A stretch of 64,000 nt of DNA, taken from the NCBI GenBank assembly GCA_903813345.2, contig CAIIXF020000010.1, positions 27,798,425 to 27,862,424 of the forward strand, written 5' to 3'. Source of the DNA: Owenia fusiformis (lineage: Eukaryota > Annelida > Polychaeta > Sabellida > Oweniidae). The notes under the pieces were generated by a model that searched no databases, was not told the origin of the DNA, and was given only the letters and a program-made list of their open reading frames with translations. Position numbers and translations under genes: made by a program. Shown here in pieces: positions 25,937 to 37,976 of this stretch (position 1 is the stretch's first letter; each line of letters opens with the position of its first letter).

Positions 25937-27799
25937 CGGTCAAGCCAAGTAACTTAGTCAACATTCGATATTCGTATGTTCATCAATATTAACTGAGAAT
26001 GGTGCCACAATTGAAGTAAACTTCTGTTTAATTATTTTCAATAAACCTATAAGCAAACGTGTAAATGATAAATTTGATGTTCTGTTACATATTGGTGAAG
26101 CAATCTTGGGGATATGGCCTAAATTTCTGAATTTCCACTATGTCCCTGTATACCCCTACTTCAAAAGATGTTATGTTATTGGTCATTTTTCATTATGCAT
26201 CAACCATTATGTATTTTTTCTTGTTTACATACAGAATGAACTTTCTGTTTTCAAATATTGAAAGATGGTACTGCATCTATTTTTTCATGATATGGAGCAA
26301 ACAAATGCGTGTCAATTTACACTGTAATATCCCACATACTTATATTTCAAGGGTAGTTTTGAAGAATAATCAAGAAAATCCATGTTTTCAAATGAATTCA
26401 TCCTTGTTAAAGAACGTAAATGAGGATGTGCGGTTTGAAAAACTAACAACATGTTTTAAGTTCTTACAATTCTTGGTTAAAACAAATATTTCGAAAGTTG
26501 TGATTTCGAATGTAATATCCAACTCAATGAAATTTGTTGATATTTGTGAATTTTTTCATTCGGAATGCACATTGCTGGATCACAGAACAGTGCCTCTTTC
26601 GAGATGCACGAAAAGTGTATTGCTAATACTTGACGTCGTTCGGATATTTGGATGTGATTGACGTTTTTGTTAATCTCCAACCACTGTAACTTCCAACTTA
26701 ATTTTTGAAAGCCAAATATGATAGTCATGAATTGATATCTAAGTCACACGTTGATGCATACATCATGTGTGTACATTAACTGTCAAATGCACGCCGACTT
26801 ACATTTATATAAATATCCACAGTTAACTCAAATCATCAACTCTCGGAACGGTTTATCAAATAACCTGGTGAGTTTAATGTTTCATTTTAATTCATAATTA
26901 TGGTATCGGATTTGAGTATGATATTAGTCGAGGCTTAAACAAAGCAATAAAATTGCGTGAAACCTTTTGTGAAAATTTGAACGATTTTTCAAGAATCCTC
27001 CTTCAAAGTGTTACCACAGTGCTCCCCGGGAGTAGAAATTTCGTCTTGTGTAATCAAAATAATAGCGGGTGGTTTGAATTTTTGTTTGAGTTTATATCCC
27101 AGCATCTATAAATTTAAAAACGTGTCGCCTCATTGAGAGGTACATGCAGATTTTTGCGATCTATCATTCTAAAAGGCTAAATTTTGTGCAAAAACAGGAG
27201 TTGACACGCTTACATTTGGAATTGAAATTTCCTACATAATTGTCGACTCATGTTTAAAAGTCATGCAAACAAGGTTGAACACAAAACAATGACCTAATTA
27301 CTGTTTATTTAGCATGGGATCACTTAGGGAAATATTATTAATGACTTAAATCGTTAACAGTTAAGTTGTATCCCAAGAAACTTATCAATTTAGAAATGCA
27401 AAATGTTCAATTTTGTTTTTCAATTATAAAAATGGCACCTGTAGAGAACAACGTTTACAAAATTATTTAAAACGGAGATATTTACTTATGTAACATTCGT
27501 TGGCATGTGTCAGCGAGTAAACAAGAAGAATATGCATATGATTCTATATCTTGTTCCCAAAGGAGTTTGTTAAGGAACGGGATATCTTAACGTACTTTTA
27601 TCATCCCGAACTTAAATATTTCGAATACTTATTTCGAGAACGCTTTGTTGAGAATGGATTCGAGATGTACTCAAAATTAATACGTTAAAATGTGTATTAT
27701 CGTCTTAATAACCACCTCACAAATTATTTTGGAAATCAAAGATGTACGATTTTTGAGATTTTTATTTTCGAATGTTGACTTACTTACTCGGCTTGACTG
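25937..27799. mobile_element. 1863-bp TIR element nested in copy C/D, GATA TSD
   Basis: The left end CGGTCAAGCCAAGTAACTTA and the inverted right end (CAGTCAAGCCGAGTAAGTAA read inward) match over about 31 bp, ending in GTCAACATTCG. GATA is duplicated at 25933-25936 and 27800-27803. Copy B has a single GATAGC at this site, which confirms the insertion. The interior carries one 173-codon frame but no recognisable transposase. Four-base duplications occur in several DNA-transposon groups (for example Ginger and Sola), so the superfamily is left open. Confidence 0.85.
26140..26661 (+). CDS. Unrecognised 173-aa open frame in the nested TIR element
   Basis: This is the longest ATG-initiated frame in the window and lies wholly inside the 1863-bp TIR element. 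The predicted protein is rich in Phe, Asn and Cys. A hydrophobic stretch lies at roughly residues 13-37. No transposase catalytic motif, zinc finger or other family signature was recognised. By a rough calculation for a two-thirds AT sequence, a frame this long is unlikely but not impossible by chance in 64 kb. It could be a remnant or accessory element protein, an exon, or chance. Confidence 0.2.
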   Translation: MSLYTPTSKDVMLLVIFHYASTIMYFFLFTYRMNFLFSNIERWYCIYFFMIWSKQMRVNLHCNIPHTYISRVVLKNNQENPCFQMNSSLLKNVNEDVRFEKLTTCFKFLQFLVKTNISKVVISNVISNSMKFVDICEFFHSECTLLDHRTVPLSRCTKSVLLILDVVRIFGCD

Positions 27800-28179
27800 G
27801 ATAGCTTTATTTGTGCTAACTCGTTGATAAATACGTTCTTAATCAGTTTTAACCCGTTTGCAATTAGTTCTTCCTCGCTCTCAATACGTCTTCAGACAGT
27901 TCAACTCGTTGTAAAAACGTCTCTAGTAGGATTGAAGTACGACGGTTCCGTTCGTAGTACGTCCAGCTCGTCGTTAGCAGGTTTTCACTCGTTCTAATTG
28001 TAGAACGTGACGATCATGAGAATATTTTGAGCATGTTCTAGAGGACCTACCCGTTCGAGTACGTTCAATGAAATTTGTGAATAGACCCCAAACGGATCTA
28101 AGTACGTCCAGTCCGTTTGTACACAGTTGAAGCCCGTTTTCGAGAACGTAGTGAGAAGTAGTTTGGTGTGATAGTAGGG

Positions 28180-28270
28180 TTACAATCGCAAATACAATAT
28201 CTCCAAAAAGATTCACGATATGTTATAAATTGGTGATGTTATAACAGATTCAAAGTGCAAAAATGAGTGA
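28180..28270 (-). repeat. Fragment of dispersed repeat R (GGAGATATTGTATTTG family)
   Basis: The reverse complement matches 44516-44620: TTTTTGCACTTTGAATC, ACCAATTTATAACATATC and GAATCTTTTTGGAGATATTG are shared. The fragment begins exactly at the right end of copy C/D, so that element inserted into this repeat. Confidence 0.7.
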
Positions 28271-29660
28271 AAATATTTAAAATCTCCCAAATAATAAGAA
28301 TGGTAACCATTCTTATGGCAAATAATACGTTATTGTAAAAACCTTTAGTTTTCTTGAGATAATGTGTGCACTTTGGGGATTTTTAGAAAAATAGACATGA
28401 CAAAGAATGGCATGAGCCAGAAATATTCTAAAAATGAAACAATTTTTATGTAAGCCTGCTGCTTGCTACATGTAGATCTGATTCTCTCGTATGACAATTT
28501 CGAACTAAGCGTCCAATGCTACGCTTTGAAATTGTCCACCTATTTCGATATCAAATACCGTGTGCAAAATGGCACATCGAGCTCATTTACTGTAATGGGC
28601 AATATTTAGATAAATTGTGAAAGAAAAGTTTATGTTTCCGAAAAGTGGATTTATGGCCAATAAGCTTATGGGTTATTGTGATTTAACATTAATAAACATC
28701 AAATAAAATGGGGAATGTTGTTTCATCGAAACCAAACTATTGATCACAATTTCATAGGGTTGGGATGAAAAATGTTAAGGGCAAATGATTACATACAACT
28801 CATCCCGGTGAAGCAATTTCGCGGCCAAAGTAGTATTTCGGAAATGAAATTTTAAGGAAGAAAAATGACTGCCTCGAATTAAAATCGTTAATATAACGCA
28901 CAAACCTAGTGTCTGCTATCGCAGCAAATCTTGAATATCTAAAATTAAAGTTTTGGACTGCTATTTATTCTTCAGATTTATAACTTTTATTCTGATCACA
29001 TTTCCGCCTAAAGTGGTATGCACAATTGTGTTGATGGATGAGTAGAACTTTGTTCTATTAGTTCAGAAATGTATCCCCATTGCTCCCAATGTACATTCTT
29101 TACAACCAATCTTACATTTGGATGCAGTGCTTAAATACTGGTTTGAATGAATGGGGTATAATCATGAAGTTCAAATATTATTTAATAAAAAACTTCTCAA
29201 AATGCATGTTATCATATTGGTCTACATCGTGGGCCAATAACAATTATTGTAATGTTGCTTACATACTTTAAATTGCGATAAACCTGTTTAAGGCATTCAT
29301 AGGGTAGTCCAAAGTGAAATATTTGTTAAACATATGGAGAAGATTTATTGCTCTCCGGAAATATACCAAATTTTACTGGGTATAGTTCAGCCACTTGTAT
29401 ATCATCCGTAATGTTTAAAGTGTCAGTGAATCATGTTAATGCATCAAGTGTGTAAACCTTTGGTTCGACAACTTTTTGGAATATACACGTCAAATTCGCT
29501 GCAAGAGGAGAAAGGCATAGTTCATAGTTGTCCTCACATTTATCCTTTCCCGCGCAACCAATTCGTTTTACACAACGTTTCTACCATCTATGATCTGAAT
29601 AATATTTGAAATTTTGAACCAACGTTTTGTTTCTGTTAACCACATAATTAACAAATATAC
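28271..29660. other. Unannotated intergenic DNA
   Basis: No recognisable gene or repeat; short frames only. Confidence 0.45.
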
Positions 29661-29966
29661 AGGGCGTCAACAAAAAAAGTATACCCAACTTCAAATCCAA
29701 ATTACTGGAATCAGCATTCTAATAATAATGTTTTGAACGCAAAAACATTCACTGTGTCATTCCTACTTGAATGCTAACTTGGCACAGTGCTGATTTTACC
29801 ACCTTTCATAAAAGTCATGATTGCTCACTCATCCATGACAGTTACATAATGATCTAGGTACCATTGGTTGGACAACGAACTAGGCCTTTCACTGCTACTT
29901 TTGTATTTTTAAAAATTGCTCAGAATTCTAGTAACCTGGCATAGAAGTTGGGTATACTTTTTTGTG
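29661..29966. mobile_element. Mariner-type MITE, right tip missing
   Basis: ATACAGGGCGTCAACAAAAA at the left continues into AAGTATACCCAACTTC, which is inverted near the right end (GAAGTTGGGTATACTTTTTT at about 29946-29965). The left terminus ACAGGGYGTC is typical of Tc1/mariner-like elements. The outermost dozen bases are absent on the right. The body is about 300 bp and non-coding. Confidence 0.6.
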
Positions 29967-30866
29967 GATTGATTTGGATCAATGATGAAAATATGGTGTG
30001 GTGTTGGCGAGGGTGTTGGTCAGCGATGACGTGTAGGACTCTAGATACTATTTGGTCTAACTATCTACCTTTCACGTATTACGCTTTGAGATTTTCTAAA
30101 ACTGCCACGAATGAAATTATCCTAAATTTAGTAAATTGGTTGTAAATATACGCATGGCTGGATCGTAGTTGTCGCATACAATGTTGTTATCTCCAGCGTA
30201 ATTCATTACCATTGTCAAACATTTTGGCAGGTCGTGAGATGTTATTCCCTGTGGATTTTACTTGATTTGGAGCTGTCCTGTTTCCAAATATGAAATCAAT
30301 AGTAAGAGTTCAAAGCCAAAAGTAGATTAATAGCATGTTTTTGACAGGACTTAATTTCATCTCCTTAACTAATACCTCGTGAAATTGGTACATTATAATG
30401 CCATATTATACTGAAGAACATATTCTTCATTTTAATCTACAATCTGCATTTATTCATGAGATTTTAAGATGTTTGACGTCTGAAATACGTTTCTAATGGC
30501 GCAGGCAGCAATCTTTCTTTGAATTAGTTTCTCGCTTGTAATGCTGCCAAGCCCAAGGAAAGCTTCGAGATCCTCCATAGATTTAGATATTGATTGAGAG
30601 CATAAGAGGAAATCACCCACAATAATTTAACAGATAATTTTCGAGATTTCACAGTAATACGTTCATCAATTCAGAGAAAATAACATTGGTTTAATGTTTT
30701 ATTCGCAAAAAGGGCTTATATTGATCCAAATATAAACTGTAACTTGATGTAAGGACCATATTAATGTAGTTTAAATGAATTAATTGTCTCATATATTCCA
30801 GCCAGTACTACTTTGTAAGCACATTGCAATCTAGAATCATGCTGGTCACTCTGCTTTATAAATTAT
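29967..30866. other. Unannotated intergenic DNA
   Basis: No recognisable gene or repeat. Confidence 0.45.
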
Positions 30867-31186
30867 CACTGGTGATGGGTTAAAAGTGCAGATCTTAACT
30901 GTTTTCCAAATTCCCTCTATGTAACTTAACTTGACATGTAACTTATGTAACGTAATTATGAGGAATTAAATGGACGACTCTGTTGTCTTCTGAACTATTT
31001 GTTCGCAAACATGTACATTTTCTTAAACATACTATACTGATACACGTTTGTGAGAAGATGTCGTGGGAATTCTGCCTACAACTCGTGAATTAAGGAAAAA
31101 ATAAAAATCGTACCTCCGACGTTTCGACATTTTGTTACCGAAACGAACCGTTTCGGTAACCAGCGCAATCGAGTGGATCACCAGTG
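30867..31186 (-). mobile_element. 320-bp member of the CACTGGTGATCC family, both tips present
   Basis: Ten-base TIRs CACTGGTGAT and ATCACCAGTG bound a 320-bp body. In minus orientation it matches the foldback arms (CACTGGTGATCCACTCGATT, GGTTACCGAAACGG, the CGATTTTT block). The terminal module GGGTTAAAAGTGCAGATCTT at 30877-30906 is inverted relative to its orientation in the 12940 copy and the foldback right arm. No coding capacity. Confidence 0.8.
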
Positions 31187-33261
31187 TTAATGATTTGTCG
31201 TTGTGTTCTTATAAAAGCCATGACAACAATGCGGTAGGTCTGGCGCCGAATATGTACAGAGTGGCACGAAACTACAGAACAACGTTAATTATTTCAACTG
31301 ACAAGTAAGTTTGATTTCTGTTTTTATTCAGTCGTCATGAGTAGGTTCTAAATGTTTAAAATGATGTGTTGGATTCTGAAATATTCCATCTACTCACCAA
31401 CTGATGACCACAATATCAAATAAGGCACTCTAAATGTTTGAATCTTTTCTATTTTCATTTCGATCGTTTTTCCTTTATTTTGACCTACACCTGTGAGTAT
31501 TAAATTTTACATGTTACTTGACAGAATGTTCAACGTTTGAGAATACGTTTTTAAATTTCAACATATCTGATTGACCGATAAAATAAGGAGGGTTTTTGAA
31601 GAAAAACACATCGGAAGAACAAATATTGGGAGAACACATCGATTGGTTGATCAGCAATGTTTCTATGTGGACTCAATTTTATAACAATTTTTCTATTTAT
31701 ATGATGAAACAACCTTTATGACTCACGAGCAGAAATTACTCATAATCCAAAATTACCATCTGCAGTATTGTCGGTTCTTAGTTTGTTAACATTTTGATTT
31801 TATTGTGGCATTCTTTGATAGAGGTTTAACGTGCAAAACTGTTGCCCAACCAACCAACCAACCCAACCATAAATATCAATATCTGAAATCAGGAAATCAG
31901 GAATATCTTTTTCGATCACCCTGTAGCATATCACTTTAAAACGTAGTGTAGGCGTAGGAAAAATGCTGCTACACTAATCAAGGCTGGTTTAACCTGGCAA
32001 CTGATCAATGGATATTGTTCAGTAGCACTTACATAAAATTGTTAAAATGGAATCAATTGCAAGTACTTGTTAGTGAAGGATATGGTGCTATCTGACCTTC
32101 ATTCCGTTAATCTCAACCAAATGAACAACCTAGGGGATAATAATATAGCTTAATTGATCCAATATATATTCATTTTAGCTAATAAATACTACTCTATTAA
32201 ACCTTACCAAACATAGCTTACCTAGTTTCCCTTTTAACTGCATATCAATGAGTTCGGATTTTTATTAAGGACAGTACAATCTCCCGGGAATCAATTATTG
32301 CAAGTATTATAGCCTTTCGTGTGTTAAATCAAGAAGGATTATCTCGCATTATTGTTCATTATCTTCTGCAATATCTATGATATATTGAGGAAAGTATCAT
32401 ATGGGATTTATAGAAGTCCGTTATAGAACTAATTTTCTGTTAACAGATAATAGAAGTTGCTAAAACCTATACATCAACATCAGTTAATGCTAAGATCTTC
32501 TTAGCTAGTTAATGCCACTTGGTAAAAAGTAAGTGAACTTTAAATTGATTATTATATTGAAATAATGTTATACACTTCCTACTTCGAGAATATATGTGTC
32601 AATTCACCGGATTAATTCTGATTGCAATATCGTGAAAATAAGATTGGTTTTCAAAAACGGCAGTGATTACATGCTGTTAATTTGTATTTATGTAAGGAAG
32701 ACGTGTGTTAAAATGTGTATACCTGTCTGCGTATGAATGTTCAATCTGAATGTTCAGTTTGATTATTTAAAGGAATAGTTATAAATTCCGTTTGCCATTG
32801 GAATTAAGATAAGTCCTAATTTTATAAGAACACAATAATTCATAAAGTGCAATGTATATTACATTCTATTGCAATATTTACACGTTACATTATTGATGCA
32901 ACTGTCCATGATACAGTCAACTCAGTACTCGCCCCCGCCATCTTTACGAGTCATAAAACAATGTGCATTGTAAGTTCATATTCATCATTCTTTGTGGCAT
33001 AATTTGTGGCATGGGAAACCCATCCGAAAGTGTAATAGGTGAACTGACAGCATTACTATCAAAGCGCCTCTCTCTCTCTCTCTGTTTCGTCATTTTGAAG
33101 TCCCAAGGCGGTAAAATGAAATTTAAGCAACACAAAATTTGTAAAATAAGATGGTTTGGAATCATGATTGGTGTTGTCCCTCCTGGTAAATCACACGTTA
33201 AATGTCTTCAAAAATCAGTTGATGTGGCGTTGTGTTGTTGAGAGGCTGGTGAAGTCCATGC
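31187..33261. other. Unannotated intergenic DNA, 2.1 kb
   Basis: No gene recognised. Simple-sequence patches: (ACCA)n-like at about 31848-31868 and a short CT run at about 33068-33082. Confidence 0.45.
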
Positions 33262-33942
33262 TTGTAAGACACGTGGACTTTAAACTTGCTCAGACGTGTT
33301 AACTTTAAACAAAACATGCGCAAACTTGATGACTTTAAACATGCTCAGACTTGTAGACTTTAAACATGCTCAGACTTACTTGATGACTTTAAACAAGTTC
33401 AGACATGTAGACTTTAAACATGCTCAGACTTGTTAACTTAAACATGCGCAGACTTATAAACTTTAAACAAGCTCAGACATGTAGACTTCTAACATGCTCA
33501 GACTTGATGACTTTAAATATGCAGCTCAAACTTCTTGACTTTAAACAGCTCAGACCTGTAGACTTTAAACATGCTCAGACTTGATGACTTTGAACAAGTT
33601 CAGACATGTAGACTTTAAACATGCGCAGACTTGTTAATTTAAACATGCTCAGACTTATAAACTTTAAACAAGCTCAGACATGTAGACTTCAAACATGCCC
33701 AGAGTTGATGACTTTAAATATGCAGCTCAGACTTCTTGACTTTAAACATGCTTGGACATGTAGACTTTAAACATGCTCAGACTTGTTGACTTTAAACATG
33801 CTTAGACCTGTTGACTTTAATTGGTCTCAAACTTGTAAACTTTAAACATGTAATATGGTCAGACTTGTAGACTTAAACATGGTCAGAGGTGTAGACTTCT
33901 AATTATGCCCAGACGTGTATATATTTTAAGCATGTTCAGACT
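33262..33942. repeat. Minisatellite, unit about 25-27 bp (GACTTTAAACATGCTCAGAC)
   Basis: About 26 imperfect tandem copies of GACTTTAAACATGCTCAGAC followed by TTGTA, TTGAT or ATGTA. Spacers vary, giving variable unit length. Adjacent copies share variants (for example AAACAAGCTCAGACATGTAG recurring at intervals), suggesting block duplication. Confidence 0.85.
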
Positions 33943-34433
33943 TTGCAACATACAACATAATCAAATGTTTATTGTATAACTACGAGATTGCAATATCTAT
34001 CTAGCCCATGCATATATATTGTATCTAATGAAAGATTATGAGCAATAAAGGGGATATGGAAACATTATAAGGCAGGTGATGGTTAATGTAGACAATACGG
34101 CATTAATGGAATTTGAGATAGGAAATAGATTAAATCACTGAATTACATGCAATTTACTGTGAATAAATGATAACTTCTGGTATCTGAAACTATATCATTG
34201 AACTTGGTTATAACCAGCGACTACAAATGAAACAAACCAAAATCGACGTTATCATGTATAATTATGCCCCTCGTATACCATAATATCACATTCACACTCT
34301 AATACAAGTTGCGTTGATTATTATTTACCCCTCGTCTTTGACTTTTCGTTACTTTGCTTCCGTTCGTAATTAATTAAATATTTCTGTTTCCAAGTTTACC
34401 AAGTTGCTCGCGTGCGTGTAACGACCCTGGATA
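33943..34433. other. Unannotated intergenic DNA
   Basis: No recognisable gene or repeat. Confidence 0.45.
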
Positions 34434-34510
34434 CCAAGTTGCTACTTGAGTGGAAGAGCATTAGACTTTGTATCAAAGGGTCTAAGGTTCGAGTCCCACA
34501 CAGAGAGTTG
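34434..34510 (+). repeat. tRNA-Lys-like SINE head or tRNA pseudogene
   Basis: GCTACTTGAGTGGAAGAGC resembles a D arm with A box, AGCATTAGACTTTGTATC resembles a tRNA-Lys anticodon arm with a changed loop, and GGTTCGAGTCC at 34486-34496 is a perfect B box. The acceptor stem does not pair and the anticodon stem is mismatched, so this is not a functional tRNA. About 190 bp of downstream sequence to about 34700 could be the SINE body, but no second copy was found to define the end. Confidence 0.6.
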
Positions 34511-36492
34511 GATTTAGCACACATTTCTTTTATGTCTGCATCCAGCTTACTACACTATGTGTGTTAGTAATGCATTACTTTTCGGCGCTCTCGGGTCATC
34601 ACATTGGTGTCGGATGTGGGATCAAAGCATTGATTGTATCCTTTGCACTCCGTGCTAGGAAAAGCAGGGCTGACCACATGGGCGTTAAATATGGAATACT
34701 TTCTGATTTACTATTGTTTTCAATGATATGAATTTCAATGTGCTCTTAGATCTTTTCTGGTTAATGGATGAACAGCATTTGAGTAAAAATGTGTGAAGCA
34801 TCTTTCAATTGCAAGGAACTTTTTAGGGAAAGAGCATGTTCTTGAGATTAATAAAACTAATGTAACTTTCTTGTATATTGAAGAATAAAAAATAAATGAT
34901 ATTATGAGGAATTAATATAATGTTCACTCTCGTACAACAATTATCCGATTCCTGAAGATAATATAACACAATTATGTTCAAGAATTGTTCACGTCCTCTG
35001 ATGTGTTATTTCAAATAGCAACCCTTGCACTTGCATTTGGCATAATAAAAGCTTTGTATCTTTGTTCCTGTGATATATTCATTTCGTGAAAGTTATTAAT
35101 CTCGATATTTAACACATTTTCGTTCCGAAAAACATCTACACAATCATATCGGATCTATTCTACGTTTAAGCTATAAATCTAGGGATTATATGACACCCTG
35201 GGGATCTTAGAGTGTTTAATTATGTTTTGTCTCAAAACTGAACTCATCAATCTTACTTTTTACTTGAACACTTTAAATGATCATGATGAACTGGGGTGTA
35301 CCACCCAAATGGGTAAAGAGTAGATGTCGTGTCGGCTTGCAATAGTAAAATGCTATCATGATTGTATTTTGGTTTAATGGAAGCACTTTAACATTTGCCT
35401 TTGGGAAAGGCTGTTTGCTATTTTACTACTATGGCTTCTTTCAAGTATGATTCAGCCATACGAATTACCTCGATGGATTATAAGGATATGTATCCAGTGC
35501 ATCTTGAGAAGTTTGATGTAGGATTTCGTAATGAGTTAAGTTAGACGAATAAATATTTTGCCACGACCTTATATCAAAAAGTCATTCTTCCCTGGCGAAA
35601 AATAAACATGAGACCATTTTTGATTTATGAAGCTATTTACAATAAAAATCACTTTGTAAGCCAAGATGGTCGTAACCAGTCTATTATATGTACAATCCAT
35701 TTCAGAATATAGAATAAATCTGCATAATATCTTTCTACAGCACACTCAACCTATGCACACTTCTATAAGTTCTAAAATATGGAGATGTTTCTTTTCTCTA
35801 ATTACACAATCTTTGCTTTTGAAAATATTGAAGATGAAGAAAATTCCATTCGTTGAACCTTCGGGTACAATGATGAAAAAACAGTATCCCATCTACAGAA
35901 ATGTAAAAACACCACCAGGTCGGTGTTAGTGAATGCATGGGGGCACGATTAGTTACATCCATGAAGACGTTGGGTTTGGTTACCGAACAAAAAACTCCAA
36001 AGCAAACATCAATAGTACCTGCAAAAATCAAACTGAAATACATATGTCTACACTATGAATTGTTACAAGATGAGAAATAAGACTAAATATTTACATTTGA
36101 CAGGTGGAAGCTATGATGGTTCATGTCTTGTGCTTGATGATATAGACTAGACATTTATAGGGGCACGTGGCCCCTGTTGTGTTGAATACCATATGTGTAA
36201 AGTATCATTCTGCTCGTAATTACTTCAATCATTCCCTATACTAGTTTTGATACATGTAGTAGCTGTAATGGCAATGAAGGGTTATCTGACATGTGGTTCA
36301 TCATCCTGTTGCCAAAGTGCTGATTTACCAAATCTTAAGAGTCACTTTAGGTATTGGGCATAGTGCCATGTTACTAAAACCACTATATGGCACAATTAAA
36401 TCCCATATGGAAACCAAGGGCTGCCCAAAACCTCCTTAGGATGATACTGTAACTGAGTGGGACCACTGAGTCGGAAGCCATAGGTCAGATAA
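34511..36492. other. Unannotated DNA, possibly SINE body at the left
   Basis: The first 190 bp or so may belong to the SINE. The rest shows no recognisable gene or repeat. Confidence 0.4.
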
Positions 36493-36735
36493 GCTTCGTC
36501 TCCATACACCTCAAATTTGAATCCACCTGATTTCTTTTTGTGGGGCAATTTGAAAGACAATGTGTACCAAAACAATCCTGAGACAATTGCTGACCTAAAG
36601 GTGGCAATAAATGCTAAATGTAATGCCATAACAAGGTCGGAATATGTAAGGGTATTTGCCAAATGTATCCAGCTCTGCGTTGGTCTCAATTGCGCCTATT
36701 TGGAGCATGTTATGAGTAGGATATTCCAAACGTGA
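36493..36735 (+). pseudogene. Tc1/mariner-like transposase remnant (C-terminal end)
   Basis: An in-frame stretch after a stop at 36490-36492 encodes a segment with PPDFFLWGNLKDNVY followed by NNPETIADLK, a helix of the KVAINAKCNAI type, and a final CIQLCVGLN...YLEHV. This order matches the C-terminal end of mariner/IS630-type transposases, where the motif PxDFFLWGxLKDxVY contains the last catalytic acidic residue, followed by TIEELK and NGGHLEHV-like sequence. There is no ATG, the expected SPDL upstream of the motif is altered, and the N-terminal and central domains are absent or unrecognisable. The fragment is dead. Confidence 0.75.
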
Positions 36736-37971
36736 TGTCAATAACCCGATTGTGGACCACCACGAAAATGAGTGAACAGAGGGTCTGGTGTTGGTCGACG
36801 CAGACCCTGATCACAATTACAGAGCCATGAAGTCACATCTTACCACAACTACTCATCGATCCCAGACTTCCTTCGTGAATTTGATAAGAATAAATGATCA
36901 AAGTTGGGGAATATGTTTCTTGGTAGCAATAATACTTTAGAACCCATTTTAACTTTCTGTGATTCTAGAGTATTGGCTGGGGGGGGGGGTAAAAGTTACA
37001 CATATCTTTGAAAGTTGAAACGCATCATAGGAATATATGTATATCTGGCAGTATTCAGATCAAATGGAAACCTGGTAGAAGGATGTTTGTGAATACATAT
37101 CAGGAACATGAGAACATAGAGGACATTAGACGTGTTAAGTCAACGGATATGATTACCGCCCCCTTTATATGATCAAACAATATGTATTTTCCCATCAGGA
37201 CTGGGTACCCTCAAGTTGGCATTATTTCATGTTTCCGAATAAAAGTATATTCGAATATTCATTACACAGATTGCTTAATGTAAAACAAAAGACATTATCT
37301 ACATTGCTTTTGAACATTATATTGCTTTAATTCGTTCCTTTCATCAACGTTAAGTGTTCACTCAAGATATTTTACAAGTTTTATAACTGGTTTCTATCAA
37401 GCCTAAAACGAGCTACTTATATCACGTTTGTAAAACATGTCCATTTTAGACTATAAGTCAGCAGCTAATGGCATGGTTTCCTGCGATACTTTGTTGATTC
37501 GGAAATTTTTGTTGTCTCACGTTATAAACTATGATAGTGCTAATTTTAATAGAAAACGATATTGCATTTAAAGATATATCCTAACTGTTCACCTTTTGAT
37601 GATAGTTGTTATCCCACGTATATCAATTAGCGGTATTATTATATCAATAACAGAAAATGAAAACCTTGCAGGACTAGGATCAAATGTTGGATGCTGTCTC
37701 ATGGTTTACTCTGAAGAATATTGTTATCAGAACTCATTCGATTCGCTCATTCACGGATAAAATTCCATATCAAAACAAATTCAAAGTAGTCGACAATGAT
37801 ATCTGGATGCACTATAAAACCCAGACAGAAGATCAAAGCAACAGAAGTTTACATATTAAAAAGCTTTTTATAACTTGATGCTGTAGTAATTTTGATAAGC
37901 GATAAGTTCGGGTCAATTTCTCAAAACACCCATCAGAATGCATCCCATACTATTATAACATGGTATTTGTG
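36736..37971. other. Unannotated intergenic DNA
   Basis: No gene recognised. A ten-G run is present at about 36980-36990. Confidence 0.45.
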
Positions 37972-37976
37972 TTAGT

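Larger units (their letters stand above)
25570..28179. mobile_element. PIF/Harbinger-like element, copy C/D, left-truncated and split
   Basis: The left unit (25570-25936) and right unit (27800-28179) align with consecutive parts of copy B, separated by a 1863-bp insertion. The first 45 bp or so, including the left TIR, are missing, whereas the right TIR (GTTTGGTGTGATAGTAGGG) is intact and followed by TTA. The right flank is a fragment of a dispersed repeat also seen at 44516-44700, in which the expected target is TTA. Confidence 0.8.

Noticed and set aside
36396-36689. 97-codon minus-strand frame opposite the transposase remnant
   Set aside because: The plus strand gives the recognisable mariner-type motif; this is its antisense shadow.
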